NCBI GenBank assembly: GCA_025358885.1
Contig: JANYHW010000178.1
Coordinates: 1-64,000 of the forward strand
Length of the DNA: 64,000 nucleotides
Direction of reading: 5' to 3'
Origin: Cytophagales bacterium
GTDB lineage: Bacteria > Bacteroidota > Bacteroidia > Cytophagales > Cyclobacteriaceae
The position numbers and the translations under genes were made by a program. Shown here one piece after another: positions 47,160-57,734 of the stretch (position 1 is the stretch's first letter; every line of letters begins with the position of its first letter). A model generated the notes under the pieces. It ran no database searches, was not told where the DNA came from, and was given only the letters and a program-made list of their open reading frames with translations.

Positions 47160-47175
47160 GTTTATCTAAATAAAC
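47160..47175. promoter_or_regulatory. Inverted repeat before the NHL-repeat cargo gene
   Basis: GTTTAT and ATAAAC pair across CTAA, ending 5 bases before the ATG at 47181. An AT-rich leader hairpin or regulator site is possible. Confidence 0.3.
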
Positions 47176-47180
47176 CTCAT

Positions 47181-48506
47181 ATGAAATTTCTAACACGCTC
47201 GAAAACGTTATTCCAGGGCCTGTCCATTCTGATTTTTTCATTGGCTGTAGTTGAGAGTAATGGTCAACTTAGTCAAACCATTACCTTCTCCCCTCTCTCC
47301 ACCCAAACTTTCAACGCAGTACCAATTCTTTTAACCGCCACTGCTTCTTCCGGTCTGCCGGTAACGTACATCAGCAGCAACACAGCCGTGGGCAGTATCC
47401 GTGGCAATGTGCTTACCATTGAAGGTGCCGGCACGTGTATAATCACCGCCAAACAAGCCGGTGACGCAACCTACAATGCCGCGCCGGATGTGCCGCAAAC
47501 ACTTACCGTCAATAAGGCGTCGCAGGGTCTCACATCAAATTTTACCGGCATCCCACGCCTGACAACCGATGGAGCCTTTTATCCTCATGCCATCTACAAC
47601 TCGGATCTTCCGCTCACTTACAGCTCATCCAACACATCGGTAGCTACAGTTTCGGGTAATCAGATCACACCCGTTGGTGCCGGTTCGACAACAATCACTT
47701 TTTCCCAGGCCGGAGACAATAACTTTCTATCTGCTACCTCAACAATACCACTTACAGTGAATAATCAGGCTTTATCTCCTCTCAAATTCACGATTCAAGG
47801 CGGCGCACCGGTAAATGAGCTGTATTCCCCCCTGGGAAATATCGAAGTAGATGTCAATGGGATGATCTATGTACCCAATCCAAGCCTTAACCAGGTAGTT
47901 GTTCTCAATCCAAACGGTACGGTCAACAAAACCTTCGGGTCGTTTGGCACCAATGATGGTGACCTGATGGGCCCTTCAGACATTGCAATTGATGCCTCCG
48001 GGAACATGTATGTTGTCAATGTGGGCAATAACAGAATTGACGTCTACTCTCCTTCCGGAACATTCTTGCGAAAGTTTGGTGGTCGTGGTGCTTCGTCCGG
48101 AAAATTACTCTCCCCCAACAGCATTGCCATTGATGGCAGCGGTAAGGTCTTTGTGACGGAACGCTCGACCGGCAGGGTCTCCGTTTTCAACACAACTGGA
48201 ACATTTTTGTATGCTTTTGGTACGGGCGGATCTGGCAATGGTCAACTGAGCCTTGCTCGGGGTATTGAACTCGACGCCAGCGGAAATGTTTATGTGGTAG
48301 ATCCCGGCAACAGCCGGGTCGTGGTGTTTGACAACAGTGGTAACTTCCTCCGCAACATCGGTACTTTTGGAAGCGGTAACGGTCAGTTCACTTTGCCGAA
48401 GTATGTTAAGCTGGATGCAAGTGGGAATATCTACGTGACGGACGATGGCAATGCACGGGTACAAGTGTTTGATAACGCTGGTAACTTCCTGTCAAGTGTG
48501 CCATAG
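47181..48506 (+). CDS. Giant NHL/Ig-like repeat T9SS cargo, N-terminal part (ends at in-frame TAG)
   Basis: This is the 5' part of one 1445-codon reading frame broken by TAG at 48504-48506. The 441 residues comprise a signal peptide (about 1-29), two MBG/Ig-like repeats (about 32-195) and five NHL beta-propeller repeats (about 205-440) of the form IDASGNMYVVNVGNNRIDVYSP. Translation resumes in the same frame after the TAG with another NHL repeat (RDGSGNFYVSNYG), so the stop cuts a propeller. Alone, this fragment would be exported to the periplasm but lacks the T9SS sorting signal. Confidence 0.88.
   Translation: MKFLTRSKTLFQGLSILIFSLAVVESNGQLSQTITFSPLSTQTFNAVPILLTATASSGLPVTYISSNTAVGSIRGNVLTIEGAGTCIITAKQAGDATYNAAPDVPQTLTVNKASQGLTSNFTGIPRLTTDGAFYPHAIYNSDLPLTYSSSNTSVATVSGNQITPVGAGSTTITFSQAGDNNFLSATSTIPLTVNNQALSPLKFTIQGGAPVNELYSPLGNIEVDVNGMIYVPNPSLNQVVVLNPNGTVNKTFGSFGTNDGDLMGPSDIAIDASGNMYVVNVGNNRIDVYSPSGTFLRKFGGRGASSGKLLSPNSIAIDGSGKVFVTERSTGRVSVFNTTGTFLYAFGTGGSGNGQLSLARGIELDASGNVYVVDPGNSRVVVFDNSGNFLRNIGTFGSGNGQFTLPKYVKLDASGNIYVTDDGNARVQVFDNAGNFLSSVP
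48504..48506 (+). other. In-frame TAG interrupting the NHL cargo gene
   Basis: The frame reads FLSSVP, TAG, PGGSTGACGIARDGSGNFYV with no frame change and no other stop up to 51516. A single C-to-T (CAG) or G-to-A (TGG) change would explain it. A sequencing error, a true pseudogene or readthrough cannot be told apart here. Confidence 0.95.
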
Positions 48507-51500
48507 CCCGGAGGTTCAACCGGTGCGTGCGGTATAGCAAGGGATGGCAGTGGAAATTTTTATGTCTCCAATTATGGCACCAACGAACTGCTGAAATTCT
48601 CCGGTGCAGGGGCGTTGCTTCAGACCATATTCCCCATGCCCCAAAGCAACAACCAATTTTTCCAGCCCCTCGGTGTGGCCTTTGATGCATCACACAACGT
48701 GTATGTGGCCGCCGACAAGCGCGTAAAAGTTTATTCCGCTGCAGGTACCTATCTGCGCACCATCGGCGCTCCCGGTACAGCCGATGGACAGTTCAATGGC
48801 CTGATGGGGAAAGTCTTCGTTGACGCCACAGGCAATACCTATGTTTCCGATCCGGGCAACAACCGGGTGCAGGTGTTTGACAATACCGGCGCGTTCGTGA
48901 GAAAAGTGGGTGTGGGACCGCTTTCCTTTCCTTCGGGAATTACGGTCGATGGCACCGGTAAAATCTATGTAGCGAGCCAGGGCAACAATACCGTCCAGGT
49001 TTTTCAAAATAATGGAACACCGGTGCTATCCTTTGGAAGTGCGGGCGCAGCAACTGGCCAGTTCTCCAACCCGAGTGGCGTGGCGGTGGATGCAGGCGGC
49101 AATATTTATGTGGCGGATGTCAGTAACAACCGAATACAGGTATTCGACAATGGAGGAACCTTTGTACGAACCTTCGGCTCCGTTGGAAACGGCAACGGTC
49201 AGTTTCGCTTCCCCTATGACATCAAACTGGATGCCGCCGGCAATATTTATGTTGCAGACCGCGACAACCACCGGGTCCAGGTATTTCAGAACAATGGAAC
49301 ATTCCTGTACCAACTTGGCAGCCTGGGCTATGGCCCGAACGCCGGCAACGGACATTTCTACCAAGCCGTGAGTCTTGACGTGGATGCCTCTGGCAGATCA
49401 CTTGTCGTGGCAGACCAGCTCAACAACCTCGTGCAGGGATTCGGTGCTCCTGAAATCAATGTGAAACAAGTCAGTTCGATTGCCAGCGCCGGGACATTTG
49501 ATTTTGGAAATGTCAACATGCTCACCAATTCAGGCGCCATTTCTTTCACCATCGAAAACACAGGGGGTACCAGCCTGAATCTTACGGGTACTCCGAAAGT
49601 GAGTATTGGTGGTACAAACGCATCCGACTTTACGGTTAACAGTGCGTCGACCACAACACCCATCGCTCCTGCCGCAAACAGCACGTTCACTATAACATTT
49701 ACACCATCGGCATCGGGAATCCGAAGTGCCCAGATTACCATCGCCAGCGACGACTTTGATGAAGCATCCTATGTAATCAACCTCCAGGGCACGGGTGTCA
49801 AACTCGTGCAAACCATTACTTTCAATTCATTGGCACCAAAAGTATTTGGTGATCCAAATTTTGATCCTGGAGCGACGGCTAGTTCTACATTGGCATTGAC
49901 TTATGCAAGCAGCAACACGGCTGTGGCCACCGTCTCAGGAAACACCGTAACCATTGTGGGTGTTGGTTCCAGCATCATCACCGCCAGCCAACCCGGTAAC
50001 GGAAACTACAATGCGGCAACCGATGTTACTCAAACCCTTAGTGTCAACACAGCCAACCAGTCCATCACGTTCAATGCATTGATTGCAAAAGCGTTTGGTG
50101 ATCCAAATTTTGATTTGACCGCGACGGCATCTTCTAACCTCGCGGTCACTTACGGAAGTTCGAATACTTCCGTAGCCACCATATCAGGAAACACGGTAAC
50201 CATCGTGGGTGTGGGCACATCGACCATCACCGCGAGCCAGGCAGGTAATGCAAACTATAACGCCGCCGCCAATGCACCTCAAACATTGACCGTGAACAAA
50301 GGAAATCAGACCATCACCTTTAACAGTTTCGCACCGGCATCGATCGGGGATGCTCCGATCACATTGGCCCCAACGACTACGTCAGGGCTTACCGTTGTCT
50401 ATTCCAGCAGCAACACCTCTGTGGCCACCGTGTCTGGAAACATTGTCACGATTGTGGGACAGGGAAATACAACCATCACGGCAAGCCAACCGGGCAATAC
50501 AAACTACAATGCGGCAACTTCCGTTGGCCAGGTGCTTTCCGTGAAGCAGGCGCAAACCATCACGTTTGCGGCCTTGTCATCGAAAACTTTTGGAGATGCT
50601 GCCTTCAACCTGACGGCTACCGCAAGCTCCAGTCTGGTCGTTACCTATATCAGCAGCAATACATCGGTAGCGTCTGTTTCCGGTAACACCCTCACGATTG
50701 TCGGTGCAGGAAGCACCTCGATTACCGCCAATCAATCCGGAAATGGCACCTTCAATGCTGCTCCTCCGGTATCACAATCCCTCACCGTTGCTAAAGCGGC
50801 GCAAACAATAACATTTGCTGGTCTCAGCACAAAAACCATGGGCGATGCACCCTTCAACTTAGGTGCCACCTCCACTTCTGCTCTCGCGGTGCAATACTCC
50901 GTCACGCCATCAGGGAGAGTGACAATCTCAGGCAGCCAGATCACTATCGTGGCACCAGGAAGTGTGACGATTTCAGCGGACCAACCAGGTAACGCGAACT
51001 TCCTTGCCGCAACACCGGTCGCACAAACCTTTTGTATCAACCCGGTGAAGCCCACCATCTCACTTTCCGCAGCCAATACAGAAACCCCCCTCCTGACTTC
51101 CAACAGTACTTCGGGGAATCAGTGGTTCCTGAATGGAACAGCCATCACAGGTGCTACGAATGCTACGCTCACCGTGTCGACAGCAGGCGCCTACACCCTG
51201 CAGACAAAAGCTGACAATTGTACCAGTGCGATGTCTGAACAACAGGCTATCATTGTTACCGGCGATCTGACAGGTGAGAATCCACTGGAATTCACCATCT
51301 ATCCGAACCCGGCAACTACATACGTAGATATCCGAGGGCTCAAGGGAGAGGTGGGGGTCTCCCAAATTGTAGACCTTTCAGGCCGCAGCATTCAGATTGT
51401 ACTTGAAAAGAAAGATGACATCTACCGCGCCAGTGTTGCTGGCTTGTCGGAAGGATTGTACCTGCTTCGCATTCAAGATGCCACTACCACGCATCAGGTT

Positions 51501-51518
51501 AAGTTCGTAAAGAAATAA
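48507..51518 (+). pseudogene. Giant NHL/Ig-like repeat T9SS cargo, C-terminal part with sorting domain
   Basis: This is the 3' part of the interrupted frame; the ORF track begins it at a TTG (48615) and the first ATG is at 48636. It holds the rest of the broken NHL blade and about six more blades. A choice-of-anchor-D-type Ig domain follows (FDFGNVNMLTNSGAISFTIENTG). Five 82-83-residue MBG/Ig-like repeats (QTITF...ASQPGNxNYNAAT...LTVN) come next, then a short Ig-like segment. The chain ends in a type A T9SS sorting domain (FTIYPNPATTYVDI ... GLYLLRIQDATTTHQVKFVKK). With no signal peptide of its own, this part cannot be exported if made separately. Confidence 0.88.
49809..51044 (+). repeat. 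Five tandem 249-base MBG/Ig-like coding repeats
   Basis: Repeat units start at 49809, 50058, 50307, 50553 and 50802, with lengths 249, 249, 246, 249 and about 243 bases. Each encodes QT/SITF, a xxFGD-type turn, SSNTSVATVSGN and an Asn-Tyr-Asn-Ala-Ala end. Two older copies lie at 47274 and 47523, also 249 bases apart. The regular length suggests growth by unequal recombination. Confidence 0.85.
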
Positions 51519-51545
51519 TCTCCACTCATTCAAAACTCATTGAAA

Positions 51546-52013
51546 ATGAAATCAACAATAAAAATCCAACCCATTGCCCGGATTCTCCACCCGGTAATCA
51601 TGATTATCGCAATTGTTCAACTTTCCTCTTGCGGTGGTAAAGGCGGTGACCCGACACCCACAACTCCTTCAGCCCAGGATGCTGCCAAGGCATTACTGGT
51701 GGCGAATCCCTGGAAGCTCCAGGGGGTAACGGTAGACGGAGTCGACAAGACCTCGGTGTACGCCGGCTTTGGTATCAATTTTACCAGTACGGCATACTCT
51801 ACTACCAATGGCGGCACTGTATGGCCAGCCAGCGGCACGTGGTCTTTCGCTAACACCGATGGAACGGCAATTAAGAGAGATGATGGTTTGCTGATCCAGA
51901 TTCTCCCTACGTCGACTTCTTTGGTAATGACATTCACCTGGACGAAAACAACGCTGGGAGGTGGAAGGGTAGGCTCGGTGAGTGGTGTGAATGTGTTTAC
52001 AATGACGAAATAG
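51546..52013 (+). CDS. Small predicted lipoprotein
   Basis: The track starts at a TTG (51540); the ATG at 51546 gives MKSTIKIQPI and is preferred (155 residues). A long signal ends in the lipobox LSSC, followed by a G/T/P-rich linker. The mature domain begins LLVANPWKLQGVTVDG, a pattern common in small lipocalin-like Bacteroidota lipoproteins, and is rich in beta strands and threonine. It is 27 bases after the cargo gene and may be co-transcribed with it. The function is unknown. Confidence 0.75.
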   Translation: MKSTIKIQPIARILHPVIMIIAIVQLSSCGGKGGDPTPTTPSAQDAAKALLVANPWKLQGVTVDGVDKTSVYAGFGINFTSTAYSTTNGGTVWPASGTWSFANTDGTAIKRDDGLLIQILPTSTSLVMTFTWTKTTLGGGRVGSVSGVNVFTMTK

Positions 52014-52037
52014 AATTAGATCTCACTGGGGCACGAG

Positions 52038-55000
52038 TTAAAACCCATCATCCTTCTCGTCCTTCTTCTTATCCTTCTTCTTCGAAGCGGCTGCCGCATT
52101 CAATTCATAAGATGACTCGAGGCCAAGATAGTTCTTTCGAAAGCGATTTATAAAGGCCAGGGTTTCTTCATCGCTTCCAGGAATAAATACCAGTTCTCCT
52201 ACTTTTGCTTTGGAGGCATTTGTTTTCTTGCCTATCACAGTGTTGAAGGGCTCATTGGATGATTGCACCATCAGGCGGTTGTCTTCATATCCAAAATAAT
52301 ACCAGGACTCCGGGGATGCCTTAAAGAATACATGGAACACCGGTGTTCCATCTTCATTTTTTCTGATTTCCATGAATCCTTCAAACGCGCCATTGATATC
52401 ATATTTAAGGATGTTGCTCATCCCGAGTGTCCCCTCACTATAAAACGCCTTAAATTTTTGAGACCATTTCAAATTGGTAGTGGCAAAAACCAACGGCTTG
52501 GAAAGCGCCTGCAGGGTGCCGAGCGAAACGTATCCTTGAAGCGACCGCTGTTCGAAATCTTTAACCACCTTCTCTCCTACAATATCGGCGATCTTGTAGA
52601 GCAATTCAGTCTGGTCGCCAAGTCCTTCAGGAACATTTTCGTTCTTTATCACGGCCATCAGGTCAGACGCCATCATTTGGTAGGCCTGGTCCGGAAGGTT
52701 CATGTCGGCCATGATAAAAGAATTCATTTTCGCATCGTTGGTCTCGAGATTTGCTGAGCCAAGGGCAGAAGAAGTAAGGTTGAATTCCTTGAACCCCTTA
52801 AAAAAGGTTACGGGACCCTCAAATCGCACCTCCTGTTTTTCTTCGTTGTAGGCGAATACTTTTCCAGACAATTTCTCACCTGCAGCCTTTTGCCGGTCTT
52901 CTATCCTGAATTCGCCACTTTCTTTGTCAAAATGAAGTGAACCGCTGGGCAGGAAGAAGTCGTCATCATCGGGAGATTTCTTGTCAAAAACAAAGGTGAC
53001 GTAAAGACTGTTATCTGTCGCAAAATGAAGTCCTGCTTCTGCCTTCCTTCCTTCTTCCGTTTCCGCCTGATCAAAATTCAGGTAGACTTCTTTTTCGTCA
53101 CCGCTTTGTTGATACTTCAGCCAGGTATTGTAGTTTTTGATTTTTTTCAAATCCAGTTTGGCGAAGCCATGCAATTGGAGTGCCGGCTTGGATGCATACA
53201 TGGTCATGTCACCCTTGTAGAATATGCGGGGGGCCAGAATAAGTTTGGCCTTGTCATCCACACTGCCATTGGCGACCGTGTGAAGGCGAGGTCCTCCTTT
53301 ATGGTGTTTGCCCTTTGACTCTTCAGGCAATTCTTCCAGCCTGAAATCTGTCATCTTGATCGCAAAAGTGTCGGCGCTGGCATTGATATACTGGTAGGTG
53401 GCATACCCCTTGAATTCCTTCCTCGATATAATATCCACCACCCCATGGGTTAAACGGTGATAACCTGTCAGCGTATCAAGAACGATGGTTGTGTTTTTTA
53501 GTTGATTGATTTTTGCGTTCTCCAGGATCAGGACTTCATTGTGCTCCGGAGTAATCTTCGCATCAGCCACAACGATGTAAGGAATCCCGCTTACTTTCAT
53601 CTGTTGTGTCTTGATGTCATACTCTGCTTTTTCGGCATTGAAGGACAGTGAATCAAGTTCTTTGCGCGTGGTGTAGAAATAAGAGTTTTCGATGGGCACG
53701 TTGGCATCTTTGGTCATCGTGATCTTTTGTGTGTTAAGATCCCACCGCGCCTTGGGTATGGAGGTCTTGAATTGTGCGTAAGGAAAATCAATAGCCGCAA
53801 CCCCTTCTATTTCAGGGCTGATCTCCGCAAAATTTTGTGCGAGGTTAAATGTCAACCGTATGTCTTCGCCTGCGAGGGCAGGTTTGTCGGGGTTGGTGGT
53901 TTTCACCTGGAAACTTGCATGTCGTGCGGAAAAGTCTTTCGCGGAAAAATTAAGCTCATCCGATTTCGCTTCTGATCCACGCGTTATCAATTTCCCTGTT
54001 CCAGCCACTCCTAATTTGGACACGGTTAGCGAGCCGTCCAGTTGAGCGGTGGTGCTGTAAAGATTGAACGGGTCTTTCAGGTTCCGCAGGTGAAATCTAT
54101 CCTGCTTGGGTTTCCAGTTCAATTCAAACTCAGACAGTGTAACCTGAGGGTACCATACTTTACCAAATTGCTTTTCCTCAAGTTCACCTACTTTCCCTTT
54201 CCCGACGACTGAGTCGGGATAGAAAATAAAATCGTTGGACTGCACCGTCGCAGCGAGGTAATTAACCTTGCCATTTATCCTCAGGCCTGCATTGTCCAGG
54301 TTAATGCCTCCAAACACTTTCCCGTCTCCCTTATAAAGCTGGTAACCCGCTTTTGGAATTAAATGAGTAAATCCCAAAGACTTATCGGCCATGGTGTGCA
54401 ACTTTTCTTTGAACCCCGGAAACATGCCGCTTGAAATAAACGAGCCCTCAAAATTGATTGAACCCGGATCAGCATCATTCAGGCTATCCAGTTTGAACGG
54501 CGGCACGACAAAGAAGACGGAGCGGTCGTAGGCACCGTCCAACACTTCGCTTCGGTCAAAATAAATGACCCCTCCTGCGGTCGCGTCCAGCCTTGGATAA
54601 TTTGTTGTCTTTGTTTTGCCGGACTTGTTGTCAGGCAAGTTGATATACAATGTCCCTGATGTCTTCTTCGAGCCCGAGGTGAGTCCGGCGGCGGCGGAAG
54701 CGACAGAGTCGGCCCCCACCATGGCGTTGTTCACCCGCCTCCTTACCGTCTGACCTTTCGCATTCGTCTCCGTGACATAGAAACGGATGGAGTCAATCTT
54801 GTTGAGATTGATAAAAAAGCTATCGTATTTGAAAGTGAAGTCTTTGCCGTTGATTTCGAAGTTGCCTGCCGTAATCTTTCCGTCAAACTTGATGTCGCGG
54901 TTTTGCAGTAAAATGATAATGCTGCTGTCGGGTTTAAGTATCACATTAAGGGAGTCACTCACGTTGACTTCTTCTACCCCCCATACGGTCATTCTTTGTC

Positions 55001-56756
55001 TCTTGAAATTCAGGGTGGCATTCGCGGTATTGTCGGTGATGGAGTGAATCTTCAGGTTGTCATAGTCTGCCTTTCCTTTCTTTGAATCATAGAAGTGCAT
55101 CGCTTTCTCCTTCACTTGTATCATACCGGAGAGTTGGTCGAAGTTGATCATTCCTTTTTGAGCAAGGAATTCCATGGCATCACTTACTTCCTGCTGTTTC
55201 TTGTCCACGTTATGGGCAAGATCATACACACTGAAATCTCGCAGGCCATTGTTTTCGGCATACATCACCACCAGGGCCAGGGGATGAAAACTGAAACCAC
55301 GTCCGGAAAGTCGCACATAGTCATCCGGGTTATAAAAATCGACAGACTCAATCACCATGGGAGACTGACTACCACCGCCGGCAGCGGTGATGTTTAGACT
55401 ATCCGACCTGAGGTCCCAACGGATATTATCGGCATTAAAATCAACACCAAAATAGGATGAGGTATACGGTGCCGCATGAAACTCTCCTTTTTCCGGTCGC
55501 AAGGAAAGTCGTTGCTTGCCGTAGTCGTATCGAAATTGAAGACCCGGATGAAAGATCGAATCATTTTCCTGGTACAGGTGAACGATGGTGTTCAGCGAGG
55601 ATATGACTGAATCCTGAAACTCAAAACTCTTTGATCGCGCCATGAATTTTTTATCATCGACGCCCAGGACTTCCAGTCGCGAATAGTTACCATTGAGTGA
55701 AGCACTTGAAATTCGCCGGCCCGTTAGAGAAAAGCCACCGGTGAATCTCATCTTATCATTGCTGAGACCCAGCATCGTTACATTGGTATCGAATGACATA
55801 AAGCGTGGATAGTTGGCATCAGCCTTGGTCTTGTGGCGCTGACTCAAGAACTCAAATACCCCATCTGCCCGGGTGGCAATCTTTCCCACATACCGAAGTT
55901 TGCCTTTCTCTGATTTCACGTGTGGCTTGTCGACATTGAAATTGTATTCTGTAAACTCAAAATTGACAGAGTCGGAATTCAGCCCGGCAGGATTCCATCC
56001 AAAAGTGCCCTTTTGTCCAACAAAAGTGCCATCGCGCAAGGAAACCGAACCCGTAGTGTTTTTCAGAAAGGCCGAATCATAGGGCGTCGCAAAATTGAAA
56101 GAAACGCGTTCAAACTTGAGTACCGGCCCTGACAATTCCGGTTGGGGAACCGGCTGCAAAAGAAGGGATGTCGCCGCAGGATCAACTGCCGTAGTGTCGT
56201 TTGGCGTTGGGGTATCGTTGCTGTTATCCTGCGTCACCGTTGTCGTATCAGGAAGGACAGCGGCTGCCTTGATATAGGAAAAGCTGTAGCCTTCATCTTC
56301 CGCAAAAAGGCGATAGGATTTTTCGTAATGCAGGGCATGGTACTCAAAAAAATCCCTGCAGTAATGAAGGAAGACCGCGATCTGATCACCGTTTTCATTG
56401 GCAAGTACCTGGTCTATCACCTTCAGAAAATCGGAAAATTTGTCTGCGTCAATTTTTTCGTTTTCGATGGCGAAACCTATGGTGCCGTAAAAGTCAGTGA
56501 GGACAGGAAAAATCTTGAGTTTCTTCTTTTTCATTATCAACGCCTGACGCAGGATAACCTGTTGCTGGTCAAGGGTGATCTTGTGCCATGCCGTAGCGAA
56601 AACCCCTCCCACCATGGAGGTCTCGGTGTTCTGATTGTTTTCAAGCATGACACGCACACTGTCCTGGAAGGCCAATCTGTACACCTCCTTCGTCTGCGCC
56701 TGCACCAGGGTCATCGGAAGAAATGCAAAAAAGCAATATGAAAAGACCTTTTTCAC
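52038..56756 (-). CDS. Giant periplasmic beta-rich protein of unknown function (1572 aa)
   Basis: The track starts at 56849, but GTG at 56756 gives MKKVFSYCFFAFLPMTLVQAQ, a proper signal peptide, and is the better start. After a helical N-terminal part (about 25-180) most of the chain consists of repeated short beta strands with D/N turns. Many units resemble the amphipathic strands of AsmA/TamB- or LptA-like lipid-bridge folds (for example GNFEINGKDFTFKYDSFFINL), but no known domain is recognised. The C-terminus is a lysine/aspartate-rich tail (SKKKDKKKDEKDDGF). No membrane helix is seen outside the signal. A long envelope-spanning role is possible but unproven. Confidence 0.8.
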   Translation of the reverse strand: MKKVFSYCFFAFLPMTLVQAQTKEVYRLAFQDSVRVMLENNQNTETSMVGGVFATAWHKITLDQQQVILRQALIMKKKKLKIFPVLTDFYGTIGFAIENEKIDADKFSDFLKVIDQVLANENGDQIAVFLHYCRDFFEYHALHYEKSYRLFAEDEGYSFSYIKAAAVLPDTTTVTQDNSNDTPTPNDTTAVDPAATSLLLQPVPQPELSGPVLKFERVSFNFATPYDSAFLKNTTGSVSLRDGTFVGQKGTFGWNPAGLNSDSVNFEFTEYNFNVDKPHVKSEKGKLRYVGKIATRADGVFEFLSQRHKTKADANYPRFMSFDTNVTMLGLSNDKMRFTGGFSLTGRRISSASLNGNYSRLEVLGVDDKKFMARSKSFEFQDSVISSLNTIVHLYQENDSIFHPGLQFRYDYGKQRLSLRPEKGEFHAAPYTSSYFGVDFNADNIRWDLRSDSLNITAAGGGSQSPMVIESVDFYNPDDYVRLSGRGFSFHPLALVVMYAENNGLRDFSVYDLAHNVDKKQQEVSDAMEFLAQKGMINFDQLSGMIQVKEKAMHFYDSKKGKADYDNLKIHSITDNTANATLNFKRQRMTVWGVEEVNVSDSLNVILKPDSSIIILLQNRDIKFDGKITAGNFEINGKDFTFKYDSFFINLNKIDSIRFYVTETNAKGQTVRRRVNNAMVGADSVASAAAGLTSGSKKTSGTLYINLPDNKSGKTKTTNYPRLDATAGGVIYFDRSEVLDGAYDRSVFFVVPPFKLDSLNDADPGSINFEGSFISSGMFPGFKEKLHTMADKSLGFTHLIPKAGYQLYKGDGKVFGGINLDNAGLRINGKVNYLAATVQSNDFIFYPDSVVGKGKVGELEEKQFGKVWYPQVTLSEFELNWKPKQDRFHLRNLKDPFNLYSTTAQLDGSLTVSKLGVAGTGKLITRGSEAKSDELNFSAKDFSARHASFQVKTTNPDKPALAGEDIRLTFNLAQNFAEISPEIEGVAAIDFPYAQFKTSIPKARWDLNTQKITMTKDANVPIENSYFYTTRKELDSLSFNAEKAEYDIKTQQMKVSGIPYIVVADAKITPEHNEVLILENAKINQLKNTTIVLDTLTGYHRLTHGVVDIISRKEFKGYATYQYINASADTFAIKMTDFRLEELPEESKGKHHKGGPRLHTVANGSVDDKAKLILAPRIFYKGDMTMYASKPALQLHGFAKLDLKKIKNYNTWLKYQQSGDEKEVYLNFDQAETEEGRKAEAGLHFATDNSLYVTFVFDKKSPDDDDFFLPSGSLHFDKESGEFRIEDRQKAAGEKLSGKVFAYNEEKQEVRFEGPVTFFKGFKEFNLTSSALGSANLETNDAKMNSFIMADMNLPDQAYQMMASDLMAVIKNENVPEGLGDQTELLYKIADIVGEKVVKDFEQRSLQGYVSLGTLQALSKPLVFATTNLKWSQKFKAFYSEGTLGMSNILKYDINGAFEGFMEIRKNEDGTPVFHVFFKASPESWYYFGYEDNRLMVQSSNEPFNTVIGKKTNASKAKVGELVFIPGSDEETLAFINRFRKNYLGLESSYELNAAAASKKKDKKKDEKDDGF

Positions 56757-56858
56757 GCAGTCAAACCTTGAAATTCGTAAAATTATTTGGATTAATCCGC
56801 CTTTGGTCTCCTCCTGTAACGGAAAACAACCCTGAAACATTGGGATCAAACACCCTTT

Positions 56859-57692
56859 TCACCTCACTTTTTGAAAAGTAAGGCAAGCCCATTGTTCCTT
56901 CTCATCTTTACGAAGCAAGTCCAACGATTGACGCTTTGCTTCCCGCTTCAGGTCGGGAATGTCCTTTTCATAGAATCCGCTCAAAAGAAGAATACCCTTT
57001 GTCTTGAGGTGCTTTGAATAGAGTTTGATTTCATCCAATAACACGTTCTTATTAATGTTGGCAAGGATGATATCGAATGGATCCGGCCAGGAGAAATCAC
57101 GAATCGTACCCTGACGAATCTCAATGTTTGCGCACCGATTCTTCTCCGCATTTTCTTTTCCGTTTTCAATACTCCACTCATCAATGTCGAATGAGTCAAT
57201 CATTCTGGCTCCCAGTTTGGAGGCCATGATGGACAAGATCGCCGTTCCGCAACCCGCGTCCATCACGAGTTTGTCCTGGTGATCGAAGTGCAGCTGATTC
57301 TTAACCATCAGGTAAGTCGTCTGGTGATGGCCCGTGCCAAACGACATCTTGGGCGTAATGACGATCTCATACGGATAATGTTTTTCAATCTTGTGAAACT
57401 CGGCCCGGATCAGGCACTGGTCATCTACAATTACCGGCTCAACATTCTTTTCCCACTCTTTATTCCAGTTTTGCTTATGCACCTTGTCGAGGAAGAAAAT
57501 CAAAGGCTGCACGTGCTGATACTTTTGCTTTATTTCTTCAACTTCCGCAAGATTGGTTTTCTTCTCTTCTGCGTATGCCTCAAAGCCTTTTTCCGTTTCA
57601 AGAAACGTGTCGAAGCCGGCTTCGGCAATCTCCGCCATAAGAATCTCTGAAAAGTCGGAATGGCAGATGACCTGCAGACGGGTGTAGAACAC
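56859..57692 (-). CDS. prmA: Ribosomal protein L11 methyltransferase
   Basis: PrmA trimethylates ribosomal protein L11 at several positions. The 277-residue product has the N-terminal substrate-binding domain, the linker with PKMSFGTGHHQTTYLM, the SAM-binding motif VMDAGCGTAILSIMASKLGA and the NPPY-like position DIILANINKNVLL, all diagnostic for PrmA. The next gene on the strand (giant periplasmic protein) is unrelated. Confidence 0.95.
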   Translation of the reverse strand: MFYTRLQVICHSDFSEILMAEIAEAGFDTFLETEKGFEAYAEEKKTNLAEVEEIKQKYQHVQPLIFFLDKVHKQNWNKEWEKNVEPVIVDDQCLIRAEFHKIEKHYPYEIVITPKMSFGTGHHQTTYLMVKNQLHFDHQDKLVMDAGCGTAILSIMASKLGARMIDSFDIDEWSIENGKENAEKNRCANIEIRQGTIRDFSWPDPFDIILANINKNVLLDEIKLYSKHLKTKGILLLSGFYEKDIPDLKREAKRQSLDLLRKDEKEQWACLTFQKVR

Positions 57693-57734
57693 AGTGGTGA
57701 ATTAATGATCTATTCGCGGAAGTTAGCGCACGAA

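Noticed and set aside
48105-48464. Minus-strand ORFs across the NHL repeats (also 49026-49364 and 48690-49007)
   Set aside because: They mirror the repeat-biased codons of the plus-strand cargo gene and resemble no protein family.
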